From assembly GCF_949628265.1 (NCBI RefSeq), contig NC_088790.1, forward strand, positions 25,548,545 to 25,612,544: DNA of 64,000 nt. Direction: 5' to 3'. The notes under the pieces were generated by a model that was not told where the DNA came from, did no database searches, and saw only the letters and a list, made by a program, of their open reading frames with translations. This stretch comes from Cloeon dipterum (taxonomy: Eukaryota; Arthropoda; Insecta; Ephemeroptera; Baetidae). This document shows, one piece after another, positions 1 to 11,973 of this stretch. Each line of letters opens with the position of its first letter. Position 1 is the stretch's first letter. The position numbers were made by a program, and so were the translations under genes.

Positions 1-683
1 TAGCTCCTCCGAAGTATCAGGATTTCATAGTTGTGGAAACACTAATTATTAGAAGATATCGCTTACTATTAATTCTAACTATGGAAGCAGTTAACGTTTA
101 TTTTAATACATACCTTATTGTTCATAATCTTTTCTTTGATTTTCCTGAATAAGATTTCAGTAATCCTAGCAAATCCAGCGAGCATGGTGTTTGTTTGCAT
201 GAGTGTAATGCTTGTGTAGTATACTAAACTCATTCGCAAGGCGATTTTCCAATTGTCTACGAAGAAGGTGAAATCAATGAAAGCCGCAACAGTCGTAACC
301 AAAACATGCAAGGTGCAGATCAGCACATCTTCTTTCGCAATATTCCGGATCTCCATTTTTCCGATTTCAAGACGCACGAGAAGGCTGTCTAGGTCTCTAG
401 AAATTTGTTTGAATGCTGAGCTTCCCTTTGAAATATATAGAGCATATCCAAGAAATCTAGCGATCGACAGTCCGTCATAAATACACTGGAGAAACTCAAG
501 AACGCCACTATACTGCTTTACATTGGTAGAATACAATATTTCACACATTTGCCAAATACTGGCAACTACAACCAAACCATGAATCAATACTCTCGAAATT
601 TTGTAAAATCTTGACCCAATTGGATGTAGAAAAACCAGTTTCAACAGTAAAAATTCGGCTTGCAGCGCATCGTTCAGAGCCAT
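1..683 (-). CDS. Gustatory receptor Gr1 (5' part; runs off the left edge)
   Basis: Seven-transmembrane insect chemoreceptor of the gustatory receptor family, expected in the plasma membrane of sensory neurons. Exon 1 is 683-114 (190 codons) and starts at the methionine of MALNDALQAE, the start that aligns with Gr2. It holds four hydrophobic segments. The donor is a good AAG|GTATGT. Exon 2 probably begins at position 41 (phase 0) and leaves the window after about 13 residues that match the start of Gr2 exon 2. Gr2 is the closest relative by eye. The C-terminal half with the TYxxxxxQF motif is outside the window, so completeness cannot be judged. Upstream of the start there is AT-rich sequence without a clear promoter. 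Confidence 0.8.
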
Positions 684-1035
684 TGTCACAAAATGGATAT
701 TAATATTGTTGTATCTATTATTCAGGGTGCTTAATACAAATTTTAATATGCAATGCTGCTTCCCCTTGATATCTCTAATCAATTATTGTCGAAGAAAACA
801 TACTTGTAACTTGTAGTGCTACTTGCGTTTCCAAGGTGCTGTATCATCGACATTCCTTAAAGAATTTCATCATATTTCAATGCCTTTTTTATTTTGAGAG
901 AAATTTCTGATAGCCTATTATTACAATTCAGATATGCTATATTAAATTTCTTTATCAGTTTTAAAACAAACATCAGCTTGAATTTACAATTGGCAGCACG
1001 CAAAAGTTTCAGGTTATTTTTTGCTACGTGTCAAA
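684..1035. other. Spacer between Gr1 and Gr2
   Basis: About 350 bases, AT-rich, between the Gr1 start and the Gr2 stop. No coding segment or recognisable element seen. Confidence 0.5.
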
Positions 1036-2360
1036 TTACGTTCCTGCTGCGTTTTGAATGGTTGACATCTGGAACTGGATTAGCGTTGCTAGGTACGTTA
1101 GTATTGGCCCAAACACCTAAAAAGACAAGTTAATAAATTAATATAAGTAAAAGAACCAAATTGTCGATATATATCGACCAGCATCAGAAGGCTTTTGTCT
1201 ATCAAAAACACGCCAACAATGTTGAAACTGGTTTTCTGGTAGTGCAAAGTCTCGTGAAAAAAGGATGATAACTAAAAAAAGGACATAAGTTTCTTGTGCA
1301 TTGTATAAAGTTTTCATACTTCATTTTTATACTTTTCTTCTGCCATCATTTCTGCCTGGTAAAGTAAATTTCGAGTTTTCAACAGCTGAAATGAAAGTCA
1401 ATAATATTTTCCAAAGTCAGTAATCAAAATTTTACCTCTGATCGCACTCCTTGGCACCTGGATGATAGTAAAATTAGGTTGAAGGTTAGCAATAGAAACC
1501 ACATGCCGCATGATACGTATATTGTGATTTCATTTGCTTTGCTTTGCGTATAAAGTCGTTCCAGTCTAAGATAGGCGACCATACTGTGGTCCAGGTTGAT
1601 GAGGATGATTAAAAATGTTGCTGGCACGCAGAGATAAGTGAGCGGAAAGAATTCCTGGCTAACCAGCTCAATGCAAACGCACACTTGGGAAAAACTGTCT
1701 CGAAGTAATTGAACTTCTTGTCGACCCTGGAAACTCTGGTTTGAAATTTTTTAAGTTTTCATAGCATTGAGGTCGAAAAAAGGTTAATAATACCTGGCTC
1801 TTTATTGATTGGTTGATTTTCCTGAAAATCAATTCAGTAATTTTTGCAAATCCGGCGATCATAGTGTTTATTTGCATTAGTGTAAAGCTTGAGTAGTAAA
1901 CTAAACTCATTCTCCAAGCGATGGCCCAATTGCGTACGAACACTGTGTATTCAATTATAGCGGCGCCAGTCACGACCAAAACGTGTAAGGCGCAGATCAG
2001 CGCTTCCCCTTTGGCAACATCCCGAAGCTCAATCTCTTCTATTTCAAGACAAATAAGAAGGCTGTTTAGTATTTTAAAAATATGTTCAAGTGCTGGTCCT
2101 TTCTTTGAAATGAAGTAGAGGTATCCAATATATCTTGCTATCAACAACAAATCATTTAGACTTCGGAGAACGTCAATAGCACCGCCATAAAACGCCTCAT
2201 GGCCAGGATACAATATGCTTGACAAGTGCCAAATACTGGCCAATCCGACTAATGCTTTGTTTGTGACACTTAAAAGTCTGTAAATTGTTGACCCGGTTGG
2301 ATTCAAAAAGAGCATTTTGAGGAGGAAAAGATCTGCTCGCAGTGCAGTGCTCAAAGCCAT
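1036..2360 (-). CDS. Gustatory receptor Gr2 (complete, 5 exons, 365 aa)
   Basis: Complete insect gustatory receptor. Exons on the minus strand: 2360-1794, 1726-1436, 1385-1320, 1271-1179, 1116-1036. All introns are phase 0 with GT-AG ends and the lengths sum to 365 codons plus stop. Exon 1 (189 residues) carries four hydrophobic segments, exon 2 carries two (around FFPLTYLCVPATFLIILINL and the stretch ending LILLSSRCQ), exons 3-4 give a loop ending in SFNIVGVFLIDKSLLML, and exon 5 opens with VFGPILTYLATLIQF, the TYxxxxxQF signature of TM7 in gustatory receptors. Phase-0 introns near the C-terminus are the known ancestral arrangement for this superfamily. Ligand unknown. It is the clearest template for reading its neighbours. 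Confidence 0.9.
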
Positions 2361-2889
2361 TTTTGCAATGAATACTTTTTAATGCATTGCAATTATTATG
2401 GATTTTTATTGGGTGAAATATTTAATGGAATTTCAATTGTATATAGCAGCTGCTTTTTATTATAACCACTCTCAATATTAATTGTCATGATTATACAATT
2501 CTCACGACTTGACGCGTTTGCGTTTCTGACTTTTATTGATTTATTAATGCTTTAGGCATCGACTCTCCATAACGATAATTGAAATTTATCGCAATCAAGA
2601 CTCTACATTGTATTTGGAGTGCTCCTAGATATGTATAATTGGTGGGCAAAATAACTAAAAAATTGATTTCATCCAAATTTCGAAAAGCTAAAATTATGTA
2701 TTGTTGAAACAGACTCGTGTAAACGTAAAAGCTACACACGTTACTGTTTATTCTTAGAGTTGAAGTGTCTTGAAGAAAAAAATGCATCTGTATATGCGTC
2801 GAAAGCCCGATCATGCTGCTATTGCAACTGGAAATGAAAATATTTAAATTAATTTAAAGCTTTATTGTTAAATATTTTACCTCTTTTCA
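2361..2889. other. Spacer upstream of Gr2
   Basis: AT-rich. A 93-codon minus-strand reading frame here has no recognisable family features. Nothing supported. Confidence 0.4.
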
Positions 2890-4070
2890 GGTGGATCGTT
2901 ATGTCAGAACTATCCACATAGTGCATACGTGAGAATTTTATTGCTTCAATTTTAATTAATCAGTGAATTTAAAATTCTGTAATAATTAATTTAAAATAAA
3001 ATTTAATACGTAGTAGATCAATAACAGCATCAGGAGGCTTATGTCTATTAAGAACACATCAACGATGTTCGCACTCGTTTTTTGGTGGCGCAATGTCTCG
3101 CGGAAAAGAGATAACATCTAAAATTAAGTACATGTTTTGCTTAAAATGTAAAAACTGCTCTGATTGATACTTTTCTTCTGCCATCATTTCAGACTGGTGA
3201 AGCAAGTTTCGAGGAATGAAGTTTTTAATGGCATTCGCAATGATTGATTTTAATTGCATTATACCTCTGATCGCATTCCTTGCCATCTGGATGACAGTAA
3301 AATGAAATTGGAGGTTAGCAATATAGTCTTCTTTATGCTTTGTGAATAATTTAAATCGTTTCAGACCAAGATGTAGGCATAGGCAACCATGCTGGGGTCC
3401 AAGTTAATAATAAGGAGGATTAAAAATGTTGCAGGTACGCGGAGAAAGGTGAGTGGAAATAAATCCTGACTAACCAGCTCAATGCAATAACACGCTTGGG
3501 AGAAATTGTCCCGCGAAGTAACTGTATTTCATTTTGACGCTGCTGTAAACACTGAGTGGGAAAATTTTATTAGTATGAAGCGGTAAGAAGTGTAATATTT
3601 TGTTATGTTCATTCGACTGGCTCTTTATCCCATCGTTGATTTTCATAAATTGGATTTCCAGCGTTCAGAGTGTTTGTGGGCATAAAAACTTGTGTAATAT
3701 AATAAAGTCATATCATCCGAGCGATGGTCCCATTATAAAAAAATGTGTATTCAATTATATAGACACAGACACGATATAAATTTGCGAGTGTACTTTCCTG
3801 TCGGCAATAATTTTCTGATTTCTAGACGAACATTAAGGAGGCTGTGAGAGTTTCTTAGAATACTGATTGTTTCAGTGCGATAAAGTTGACGTATCCAACA
3901 TATCTGACGATCAACAACCCATCGTAAATACACCGCAGAATCTCAATCACGTCACTAAAAACCATTTCGTTGATATGTTAAAAAATGTTAAAAACTAAGA
4001 GCACACTAAAGGTATAATAAATTGTTGAACCAAAATCGGCTGCAAAAAGAGCACGTTAAGAAGGAAAAAA
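2890..4070 (-). pseudogene. Gustatory receptor pseudogene Gr3
   Basis: A decayed relative of Gr2. Recognisable pieces on the minus strand: the exon 2 region (about 3530-3265), the exon 3 peptide NLLHQSEMMAEEKYQSE (about 3230-3160; Gr2 has NLLYQAEMMAEEKYKNE), the exon 4 region FRETLRHQKTSANIVDVFLI (about 3110-3010), and a worn last exon (about 2935-2900). Exon 2 has a one-base frameshift near its start and an in-frame stop after YAYILV. The exon 3 donor lacks GT and the exon 4 donor position reads TT. The exon 1 region (about 4060-3640) keeps only scattered similarity. Several independent lesions make this a clear pseudogene. Confidence 0.8.
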
Positions 4071-4251
4071 TCTGCTCATTTATGGAACTAATAAATATAT
4101 CAATTAAAATCATTTCTGATTATTTTATTTCCTCTATGATAATAACAAAATCAGTATTGATCCGTTCCATCTCGTCATTGTCAATAATAACACTAAATTT
4201 GTGGCTTTTGTATTGCGCTTGCGTTTCCGACTTCTATATATTGATTGAATT

Positions 4252-5587
4252 CTATATTGACCTTTCCATAGAAGATAATTGAAACTGTAAAAGTGTCGCA
4301 AAATACGTGATTGACGGCCCAAATAACTGAAAAGAGTTTCCTTTCAAATTGAGAAAATTCGAATAAATCAATAACGCGGTACCAGTGCTAACAGGCTCAT
4401 ATCCAACGCGTAAACGCCGGCCACATTAATGCCAACTGCCTTAGAGTGAAGTGTTTCCTCGTAAAAATCCACTATCTGTTATTATTATTATTCTGAAAAT
4501 AGTCTACAAAATATTAAAAATTAATTAAAATTATACCTTTGGTTTTAAACGAACGTCAGCTCCGATTTCCCACTGGTAAAGTAAGTTTCTCGTTTTCTGC
4601 AACTATGGACATAGAAATTTATTAATAACTATTTCTTTTATTACATGTTATTTCTACCTCTTCTCGCAACCTTTGGCATCTGGTCGAGAGCAGAACCAGG
4701 GTACTTATCAACACCAGCATCCACATTGTGCACGCGGAAACTGTTTCAATTTTATCTACTGGGTTTTCCAAGTCGAATAAACTAAAACTGCTGAACATCA
4801 TGTTCATCACGAAAATAATAAACACTAGCGGAATTGAAAAGATCGTTAGTGGCAAGTAAATTAGATTAATCAAATCGATGCAATAAACCAAATCTGAGAA
4901 ACCAGTACGCAGCAGTGGAAGTTGGGTTTCGGCAACTTTTATTTTTTGAGCAATCTACAAAATATGATTCGTTTTAATGAAAAGTCACTAGTATATATAT
5001 AAAGCTCTTGCCTGCTGTTTTCGTACATTCGCGTTGATATTTTCAGCCATTACTTCCATGAGACGAGCAAATCCAGAAATCACGTTGTTAGTCTGAGTAA
5101 TGCTCATGGTCATGAAATAGCCAAACAGCAAGTTCCACGTCGTGATCCACTCTTTATCTCGCACCAGAAGTTTATACTCTATAGCCATGCTGCAGAGCAT
5201 AGTGAAGACAGTCAACGCGTTGATCAGAAGATCAAATTGACCTAGTTTCCTCTTTTGAATTTGACTAATGTCAAGTCGAGTAAGCAAAATGTTAAGAAAA
5301 GTGTTCAATCTTGCAGCATCTTTGCCCTTGAACAAGACAAAATACATGTTGCCCAAGATCATGAGCAGCACCATAACAATAAAAATGCAATAGATAAACC
5401 GCGTAACACCTCCTGCTGACGGTTCATCTTCCCATAGATATTGTGTTGATAAGCTATACATGCAACAATATGAGTTGGTCAGGTGAAAAAGAGTACAAAG
5501 AAATTTATAAGGCTTTGAGCCGTTTGGGTATCGAAAACATAGTTTGCTTAGGAAAATGTCAGTTCGCAGAATGTCCTGCAACGACAT
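4252..5587 (-). CDS. Gustatory receptor Gr4 (complete, 5 exons, about 368 aa)
   Basis: Complete gustatory receptor. Exons on the minus strand: 5587-5012, 4954-4658, 4602-4537, 4475-4383, 4326-4252, all phase 0. Start MSLQDILRTD matches the Gr1/Gr2 starts. The last exon reads LFGPSITYFATLLQF, giving the TM7 signature. The exon 1 donor is odd: the position that best aligns with Gr1 and Gr2 is CAG|GCAAGA, a GC-type donor with an otherwise good consensus. A GT donor 15 bases earlier (AAT|GTACGA, also phase 0) is the alternative and would shorten the protein by five residues. It is more diverged from Gr1/Gr2 than they are from each other. Confidence 0.85.
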
Positions 5588-6099
5588 GGTGTAAGAACAC
5601 GTTGTTTGATCGATTCAAATTTCAAACGGTAGATTGCTATTATTTATTATCGACTTTATTGATTATAATTTCAATATCATTAGATGATTTAATTCTACAA
5701 AAACCATCTCATCTACAAATTATTTATTGATTGAAAAAGCAAATATTTCAGCATCAAAGGATATGCGAGTGTCATTTTTATTGAATAAATATAATTTTAT
5801 GATTTAATTTGCAACAGTATTTTATTTATTATAGGTTCAATTGGAAAATCCAAACAATTGTGGAATTTTTTCTAATTAGAATCCATATTTTGGAATTTTG
5901 TTTATGGATTACTCACTTTTAATAGAGATAATAAATTATTCCCTTTATTCTAACATCATTAGGCAGCCAAAAAAATAATAAGAACAACAATAAAACGATC
6001 CTGGAAATAATTCATGTGGATTGATACAAGGCAACAATTAAAAATTATTTAAATTATCGATTAACAATTGGTTATACAATTTGCAACAGTAAAAAATGG
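5588..6099. other. AT-rich spacer between Gr4 and the Gr5 3' end
   Basis: Very AT-rich, no coding segment seen. Confidence 0.4.
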
Positions 6100-6352
6100 A
6101 CCTTGCTACAGTAAAATTACAAATTTGTCAACAGCATATGTAACCTTTTAGGAAACTCTTTGTTGTGAAATAAAACCAGATTTCAAATAAGGAGACTATA
6201 GTCCTCACCATTTGAAAAGCATGCTAAATTTGCAGTCACTTTTCTCCAAAATTTACGCTGCTACTGTATACTTAGGTGAATTTCGGCTTCAAATGAATCC
6301 TAAGGGATGAGCCCATCCATTGGCAACAAGCATTTTCCAGGGTGTCGCAGTA
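6100..6352 (+). repeat. Dispersed repeat R1, copy 1
   Basis: Similar to segments at 8010-8300 (inverted) and 54110-54410. Shared blocks include AAGGAGAC...AGTCCTCACC, then TTTTGGCTTCAA and TTTTCCAGG. No open reading frame and no clear terminal repeat. It abuts the Gr5 stop codon. Confidence 0.6.
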
Positions 6353-7775
6353 TCAGTCCTCTGCTTTAATTATGTGAAATTGCAGTATTGTTGCTAGATA
6401 TCCCAACAAAGGAGCAAAAACCTAATATAAAATGAAAATTATCCATATGAGAAAATTTCACTTCGTCAATAATCTATTCACGTACAAAAAACAAAGATTT
6501 GTCGATATGGAACACGCCCAAAATATTAAAACTCGTATCTTGATAATGCAAAACCTCAAAATAAAATTCCTTGAACTGTAACAAAAATTTAATTTAGTAG
6601 AGCAAGGACATCAAAATAATTTACCTAATTTATTACTTGTTCTTGAAAATCTGATGATTCAGTCTCCATTTCCAGTCGATAAAGTAATCGCCTCAAATTG
6701 ACAATCTAAAAAATGTTTTGCTATAATTTTTATATTACAATTTTTCATTATGAATCAACCTCATTTTTAAAACTTTGGCACCGGCAGCAGAGGTAGCCAA
6801 TGTTGATCCCCATCGTGAGGATCCAGCAACCACTGGATAAGGTGACTCGCAGTTCCTTGAACATCGGATCCAGATCTAAAAGTGCCACTACGAAGCAGTA
6901 AAGGTTGTTTAAGAACATGAAAAACGTTGACGGCACGAAAAAGACGGTCAAAGGGCTGAAAAGCTCGCTGATGTTCTCCACGCAATCGCAGAGAAGGGCA
7001 AAATGTTGCCGTAGCTCGTCAATGTCATTCTTGAAATTATGTCTTTTATTACCAGCAGAAGCTGCAATCTGAAAAATGTATGCAAAGTATAAACAATTAT
7101 AATTTTTGTATTATCTTATAAATGAACTGTAAAAAGTTCGTAAAATTAATTCAAGATAATATTTAATTTGCGTTCTTGTACCTCTTTTATAGACCTGCTG
7201 ATGCAGGATAATATGCTGGATGATATTTCTGCAATTGCACTGATTAGCATATTCGTTTGGAGCAGAGCCAGGGTTGTAAAGACCCAAACAAGAACATCAA
7301 AAGTGAACGTCCGTAAATCGCTGTAGAGTGCAATCGTTCCGTCGCTCAGAATGCTAACGATAATCACGAAAATGTTGAGAAATGCCACTACTGCGTGGGA
7401 AGTATTGATAAATTTTAACCGTCTTTTACTGGTTTTCAAACTCGCCATGATCTCATCAAAGTTTGATACGATGATTTTAAGCTTTCCCGCCCTAGTGGAG
7501 AGATTGCTGAAGCACAAATATGCAAAACACCTGGATATTGCCAAAAAGTTGAAAATAAAATCAATCACAATCATGACGCCAACAGTGTATTCTTTTGTTT
7601 TCTCTTCATTCATTATCGAATGCAACATTCGGATGCAGCAAAAGCATAGAAATATTTGCAGAGCCACACTGTATAATCTGTAATATTTTGATCCCACTGG
7701 GCTGATACCGAGGATTTTGCAAACCAGAAGGTCACTAGACAGAGCCAAATTTGTTGCGGACATGCTGCCTGTCAT
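6353..7775 (-). CDS. Gustatory receptor Gr5 (complete, 5 exons, 376 aa)
   Basis: Complete gustatory receptor, the most diverged of the cluster. Exons on the minus strand: 7775-7182, 7068-6760, 6705-6637, 6575-6486, 6421-6353, all phase 0 with GT-AG ends. Exon 1 carries four hydrophobic segments, exon 2 two, and exon 4 ends SFNILGVFHIDKSLFF. The small last exon reads VFAPLLGYLATILQF, so the first residue of the TYxxxxxQF motif is Gly instead of Thr. Without that exon the gene would look truncated at an in-frame stop just past the exon 4 donor GTACGT. The start is taken at MTGSMSATNLAL; the second Met, four residues in, is an equal alternative. Confidence 0.85.
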
Positions 7776-8009
7776 GCGTGTCCCTTTCTATTTGATCGAA
7801 CGGAGAGGACAAGCGTAAATTTATTCATGAAATAACTCCAAAATATTGCTCTTTCAATGGAATCAATTTTAATTTTTGATAGTGTTGATATGCATATTTT
7901 AAAAGACTAGATTATTACTATGATTAATTCAAATTTAAATTTCCTTGAAAACCTTATGCAGACACTCATTGTTGGTTTAATTGGCAACATATACTTTGAA
8001 TGAATATTA
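7776..8009. other. Upstream region of Gr5
   Basis: AT-rich, no element recognised. Confidence 0.4.
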
Positions 8010-8300
8010 AATAGGATTGATGAAACTGCAAAATCCTGGAAAATGCTTGTTGCCAGTGCATAAATTGATCCCTTTTATGATTCAGTTGAAGCCAAAATTA
8101 ACTGTAAACAACAGTTTTGAGAAAAGTGGCTTCACGCTTGCTTTTCGAAAGGTGAGGACTGTCTCCTTATTTGGAATCCTAATTTATTTCCCAACAAATA
8201 GTTTCCCCAAAAGGTTTAATACGTTCTTGTTTAAATTTACTCAAGCGCTGGAAAATTTAAAAGAAAAAATGAATTTTTACGGTGGCAAGTTCCTTTTTTA
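8010..8300 (-). repeat. Dispersed repeat R1, copy 2 (inverted)
   Basis: Reverse complement resembles 6100-6350 and 54110-54410. The 99-codon plus-strand reading frame across it does not match anything recognised and is absent from the other copies. Confidence 0.6.
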
Positions 8301-9369
8301 CTGTTGGAAATTGTAGAAAAAATTGTTTATCGATCAACTGCTTATTGGATCCAACCACTCAAATAATTTTTAATTGTTGTCCTGTATCATTATTATTAGT
8401 TTTCCTTTCCCATTTTCATTAAATCCAGGGGTGTCAGAAAAATAGGTTTTTAAAATGAGTTCATTAATTTTTTCTGCTGAAGCCTACAAAATGTAAATTA
8501 AATTAATTACTAACCCACTCTTAAAAGTATATGAATTTGACCCAGACGAGTTCATCGACATCCCTGCCTACAGTCTACCGAGACTGGGATTTTTTTCCAA
8601 CAGACATGTTCAAGAGACACGCCTAACACGATTTTCGTAATTACGTAATGGAAAAAAAATTAAAATCCAATGCGAGTACAGATTATGGGATCACCTAAAC
8701 ATCTCTTAAAAAGTAATAAACGCTTAACATGAAGACTACATATAAAATGAATTTTATTTTACTTCGTATATATCTGTTGAATAAATTTGTAACAGTTCCA
8801 ATTGTTTTATTTCTATGTATTCCTTTGTGGCAAACTGAATTGACGAGAATACTCCTCTATAGCTAACAGAAAAAGCCTAGTCATTTTGTTATTAAAATTG
8901 CTCTCGCAGAGCTCGTGTCTAGCCTTGAAGGACCGGTGAGAGACAATAAATCAGCATCAGCGGAATGGGGGCACCGAAAATGACACAACACCTACTCTGC
9001 CGCGCGTATGTATATAATAATCCACCGCTAGCCCATTAGCTTTGCGCTTGAGCCTCAACCGGAGGCAAATTAATACACACTGAAATGAAAAAATAAAAAA
9101 TTAAAAACAGCTATACGTGCAACACAGTCGGCGCGGCCGGCGGGAACCCTGAGGCGTACCTGAGAGAGAAAGTCTGCATGCGCCGTCCGTATATGCGGCC
9201 GCCCCACTTAAATCACAATTAAATTATTTATTCAAGTTGCGAGCGCGAGAGCGATTGTCTGTATCAATCAGGCAAAGTGCTCTGGCTCATTCATCGGGAC
9301 AGGTATATACAAAATAAAAATAATAAAATCGCGTCCCCAAAGACCGAGCGGCGATTGCCTTGGCTCGGT
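8301..9369. other. Spacer between the Gr cluster and ALAS
   Basis: AT-rich to about 8870, then richer in GC and CpG (8880-9260) as it nears the ALAS first exon. It may hold ALAS upstream regulatory sequence, but no specific site can be named. Confidence 0.4.
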
Positions 9370-9614
9370 CGCAATCGTCGGCGGCCCCGAGAGCCGCGCT
9401 CTGGAGTCGCGCGCGCGGTTCCTTCTCTTTTCTCGCGTGGCTTGCGAACGGCCGGCCCTTCCCCGCGACAACTTATTCAGTGAGTGTTCGCCTCTCAAGG
9501 GAGCAGCATCCACTAGCCGTGTCGCGCGCACCTTGGCTTTCGGCTTTCATGCCCATTCCCCTCGCCCGGCCGTGATTTCCCAGGATCATGTGGTCTCTTA
9601 CGGACGCATCTCAG
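9370..9614 (+). promoter_or_regulatory. Probable ALAS promoter and first non-coding exon
   Basis: A sharp GC- and CpG-rich island in AT-rich surroundings, ending in a strong splice donor CTCAG|GTGAGC at 9614. A TTCAGTGA match to the arthropod initiator lies near 9478. Overlapping open frames on both strands come from base composition and do not look like protein. The link to ALAS, about 3.2 kb downstream, is inferred from order and strand. Confidence 0.45.
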
Positions 9615-11739
9615 GTGAGCAACCTGTCTGCTGCATTCACTCTCCGCCTGCATGCTTTTCACGAGCAAAATGCGCTTTTCGATTTGACTTTCTCTTTAGT
9701 AATTGACGACGAGAACACACAAACCACAGGTTTTAATGTCAGTAGGTTGGCAGTGTATGTGTAGGTGCGGATTTTTTCGCAAACAGAGACGAGCTGATTA
9801 ATATGTTTGCAATTTTTCTAATATGTAATCCATTGAGGTAGCGGAAAAAAATTGTTGAATTGAAACAAGAAGGAAATTCACGTTTGGTTGTAGAGTTACG
9901 CGCAATTTTTTCCACTTCCATGATGTACAAGTGTAAAATATGTTGTTGATTGGAAAAAATACATTTAATTAATTTTAACTCTCATCTTCTCTGCAATTCC
10001 TTTTATCTCTCTTGCATCATGAAATCATCGAATTAAGCTAGTGTTAGATTAGATTAGGATATTTAAAAGATCCAGCTGTTTAATAAATATTCTAATATCG
10101 TTAAACAAAACTGAATAAATAATTCCATCAAAATTATTTTGTTCATATTTAAATAAAAATCAATTCTCTCCTCCATATGGATTTTTATTCTTTTTTATTT
10201 CAAAGAAAAATTGTACATTTGAAATGGACAAGGTTAATGTGGTAAAATGTGTCTGAGAAAGATTTTTTGTATCACTTTTAGTGCATTTACCACCTTATCG
10301 AAGGTTAAATATCGAACAGAAATCCGTCTCAGCAACTGCATTAAATGTATTGGTTTGCATTTTAGCAGAAAAATAATTATCTCACTAAAAGTTCATGAAC
10401 ACCAAGTGCTGAACTTTTATCTCAGCATTTTTTTTTGTATTTGACAAGTTTGTAGTTTAAAAATAAATCCAATTGAATGAGAATGACCCGAGACCCTGGC
10501 TAATTTAAGATCTTTTTCCTTGACCCTGTGTCGAGCTTTTTTATTCTTTGGTTTAATTTTAGATCTCACACGCGGCTATCACATATTATCGCATGTATCA
10601 TGTTTCACATTAATTTTGCAGCCTTGAAATATTTGTTAGCCACAAAAAGAGAAGATGTTTTATGTGTCTCCTGAATCGGTAATTTTAGAAGACGCACAGC
10701 TCGAATGACGATATAAAATTTGATAATAATAATTTTTTTAAAAGATTTATGTTTCATCTTCACCACTGTGTCTCACGCAACAGCGGCGAGTTTTGTCGTG
10801 ACGACCAAATTAAAAGGCACGACATAAAATATACGTGACGCCAGGCATGTTTTGCAAAAGAGGGAAATGAGGAAAGTATAAGCCATAAAATACTCCCCCG
10901 CATTTTAAGCAGGTCTTCATTTCTCAGAAGTAAAATGACGTGCCAACTTTTCCTCCCCTCTGAAAAAAATAATGGAATTCGAGATGTTGGGTTATTAACG
11001 TTATTAGAAATTATTTTTTTTATAATATAATGAAAGGCATAATTATTGTTCCACCGAGCACAAATTTCATCAGACGCGGTGTGCCTCTCATCGTCCTTAA
11101 TCTGAACTCAAAACTGTCACACATTGGAAATTCTGATTTGATTTGAAATTTAAATCTGGTTGCTTAAACTTGTTGACGCGAGCAAAATTGACTTGCATAT
11201 TATGTGCGAGATTGGTGATCTGACGAGCAAGCGCGCCGGTGCAAAGGACAAAAGAACGAAAAGAGCAACTGATTTGCACATTTAAGGCTGTGTTTTTTAA
11301 GAGTCGTTGAGATAGGATATCTCGAAAATTCTACATAATACACGTCTGGAATGTTTCATCATTTTCAGTGGTGTCTGTAACCTGATATGGAAAGTAAAAA
11401 TGTCACAACAAGCCAAAAATCTAAATAATTAATTTTAAAATGTTCTGTTACTAAAATACAATGTTTTTGTTCCAATATTTAACTTGCACAAAATGTATTT
11501 CTAATTAAAAAAATTCACTTTCTGAAAAAAATCGAAATTTTTGCCGCACTTTATATTTATTGGGTTAATTAAACTCATTAATTTTGAATAAATTAATATT
11601 TCTCCTTTCACTTTCTTCATTTCTGCTTTTTTCTAATTTCTACAAGTTTGAAAAGTATTTTAGGCGTCCAATTTCCATCACTCACGCATAATAACCCTTT
11701 TATCATCGCTCATCTCGCAATAATGAGAGCACTCGGTCA

Positions 11740-11973
11740 CGTATGCAACCGGCGAGACAAAAATTACGATTGCATAAGCTGAAGGGGTCTCCTCCGAATC
11801 ATTACGTTAGCAATGACGTCACGCCCCCTTTTCACCAGCGGCACGCCCCCCTTCTCTTCACTCGCTCGGCCTTTGCTTGCGCTCGCTCTCTCACGTCTGC
11901 TTCATCTTCCCTTTTTCCTTCGTGGTTCACGCACCTTCAGGGGTCTTGAGCCGAAGGTCCCCCGAGTCCCAAG
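11740..11973 (+). promoter_or_regulatory. Possible alternative first exon of ALAS
   Basis: A second GC-rich, pyrimidine-rich island ending in a good donor, CCCAAG|GTATGT, at 11973. It has no credible coding frame. Two islands each ending in a strong donor upstream of one coding start suggest alternative promoters. Inference only. Confidence 0.35.

Noticed and set aside
4134-4322. 62-codon minus-strand frame below Gr4
   Set aside because: It is the last Gr4 exon read in another frame; the spliced frame gives the TYFATLLQF motif.
9470-9495. CAGTGA that could be an iron-responsive element loop in the ALAS leader
   Set aside because: The five bases on each side do not pair and there is no bulged C, so no IRE hairpin forms.
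9268-9706. Overlapping 68-89 codon frames on both strands
   Set aside because: They lie in a GC-rich island where stops are rare by composition, have no family features and end around a splice donor.
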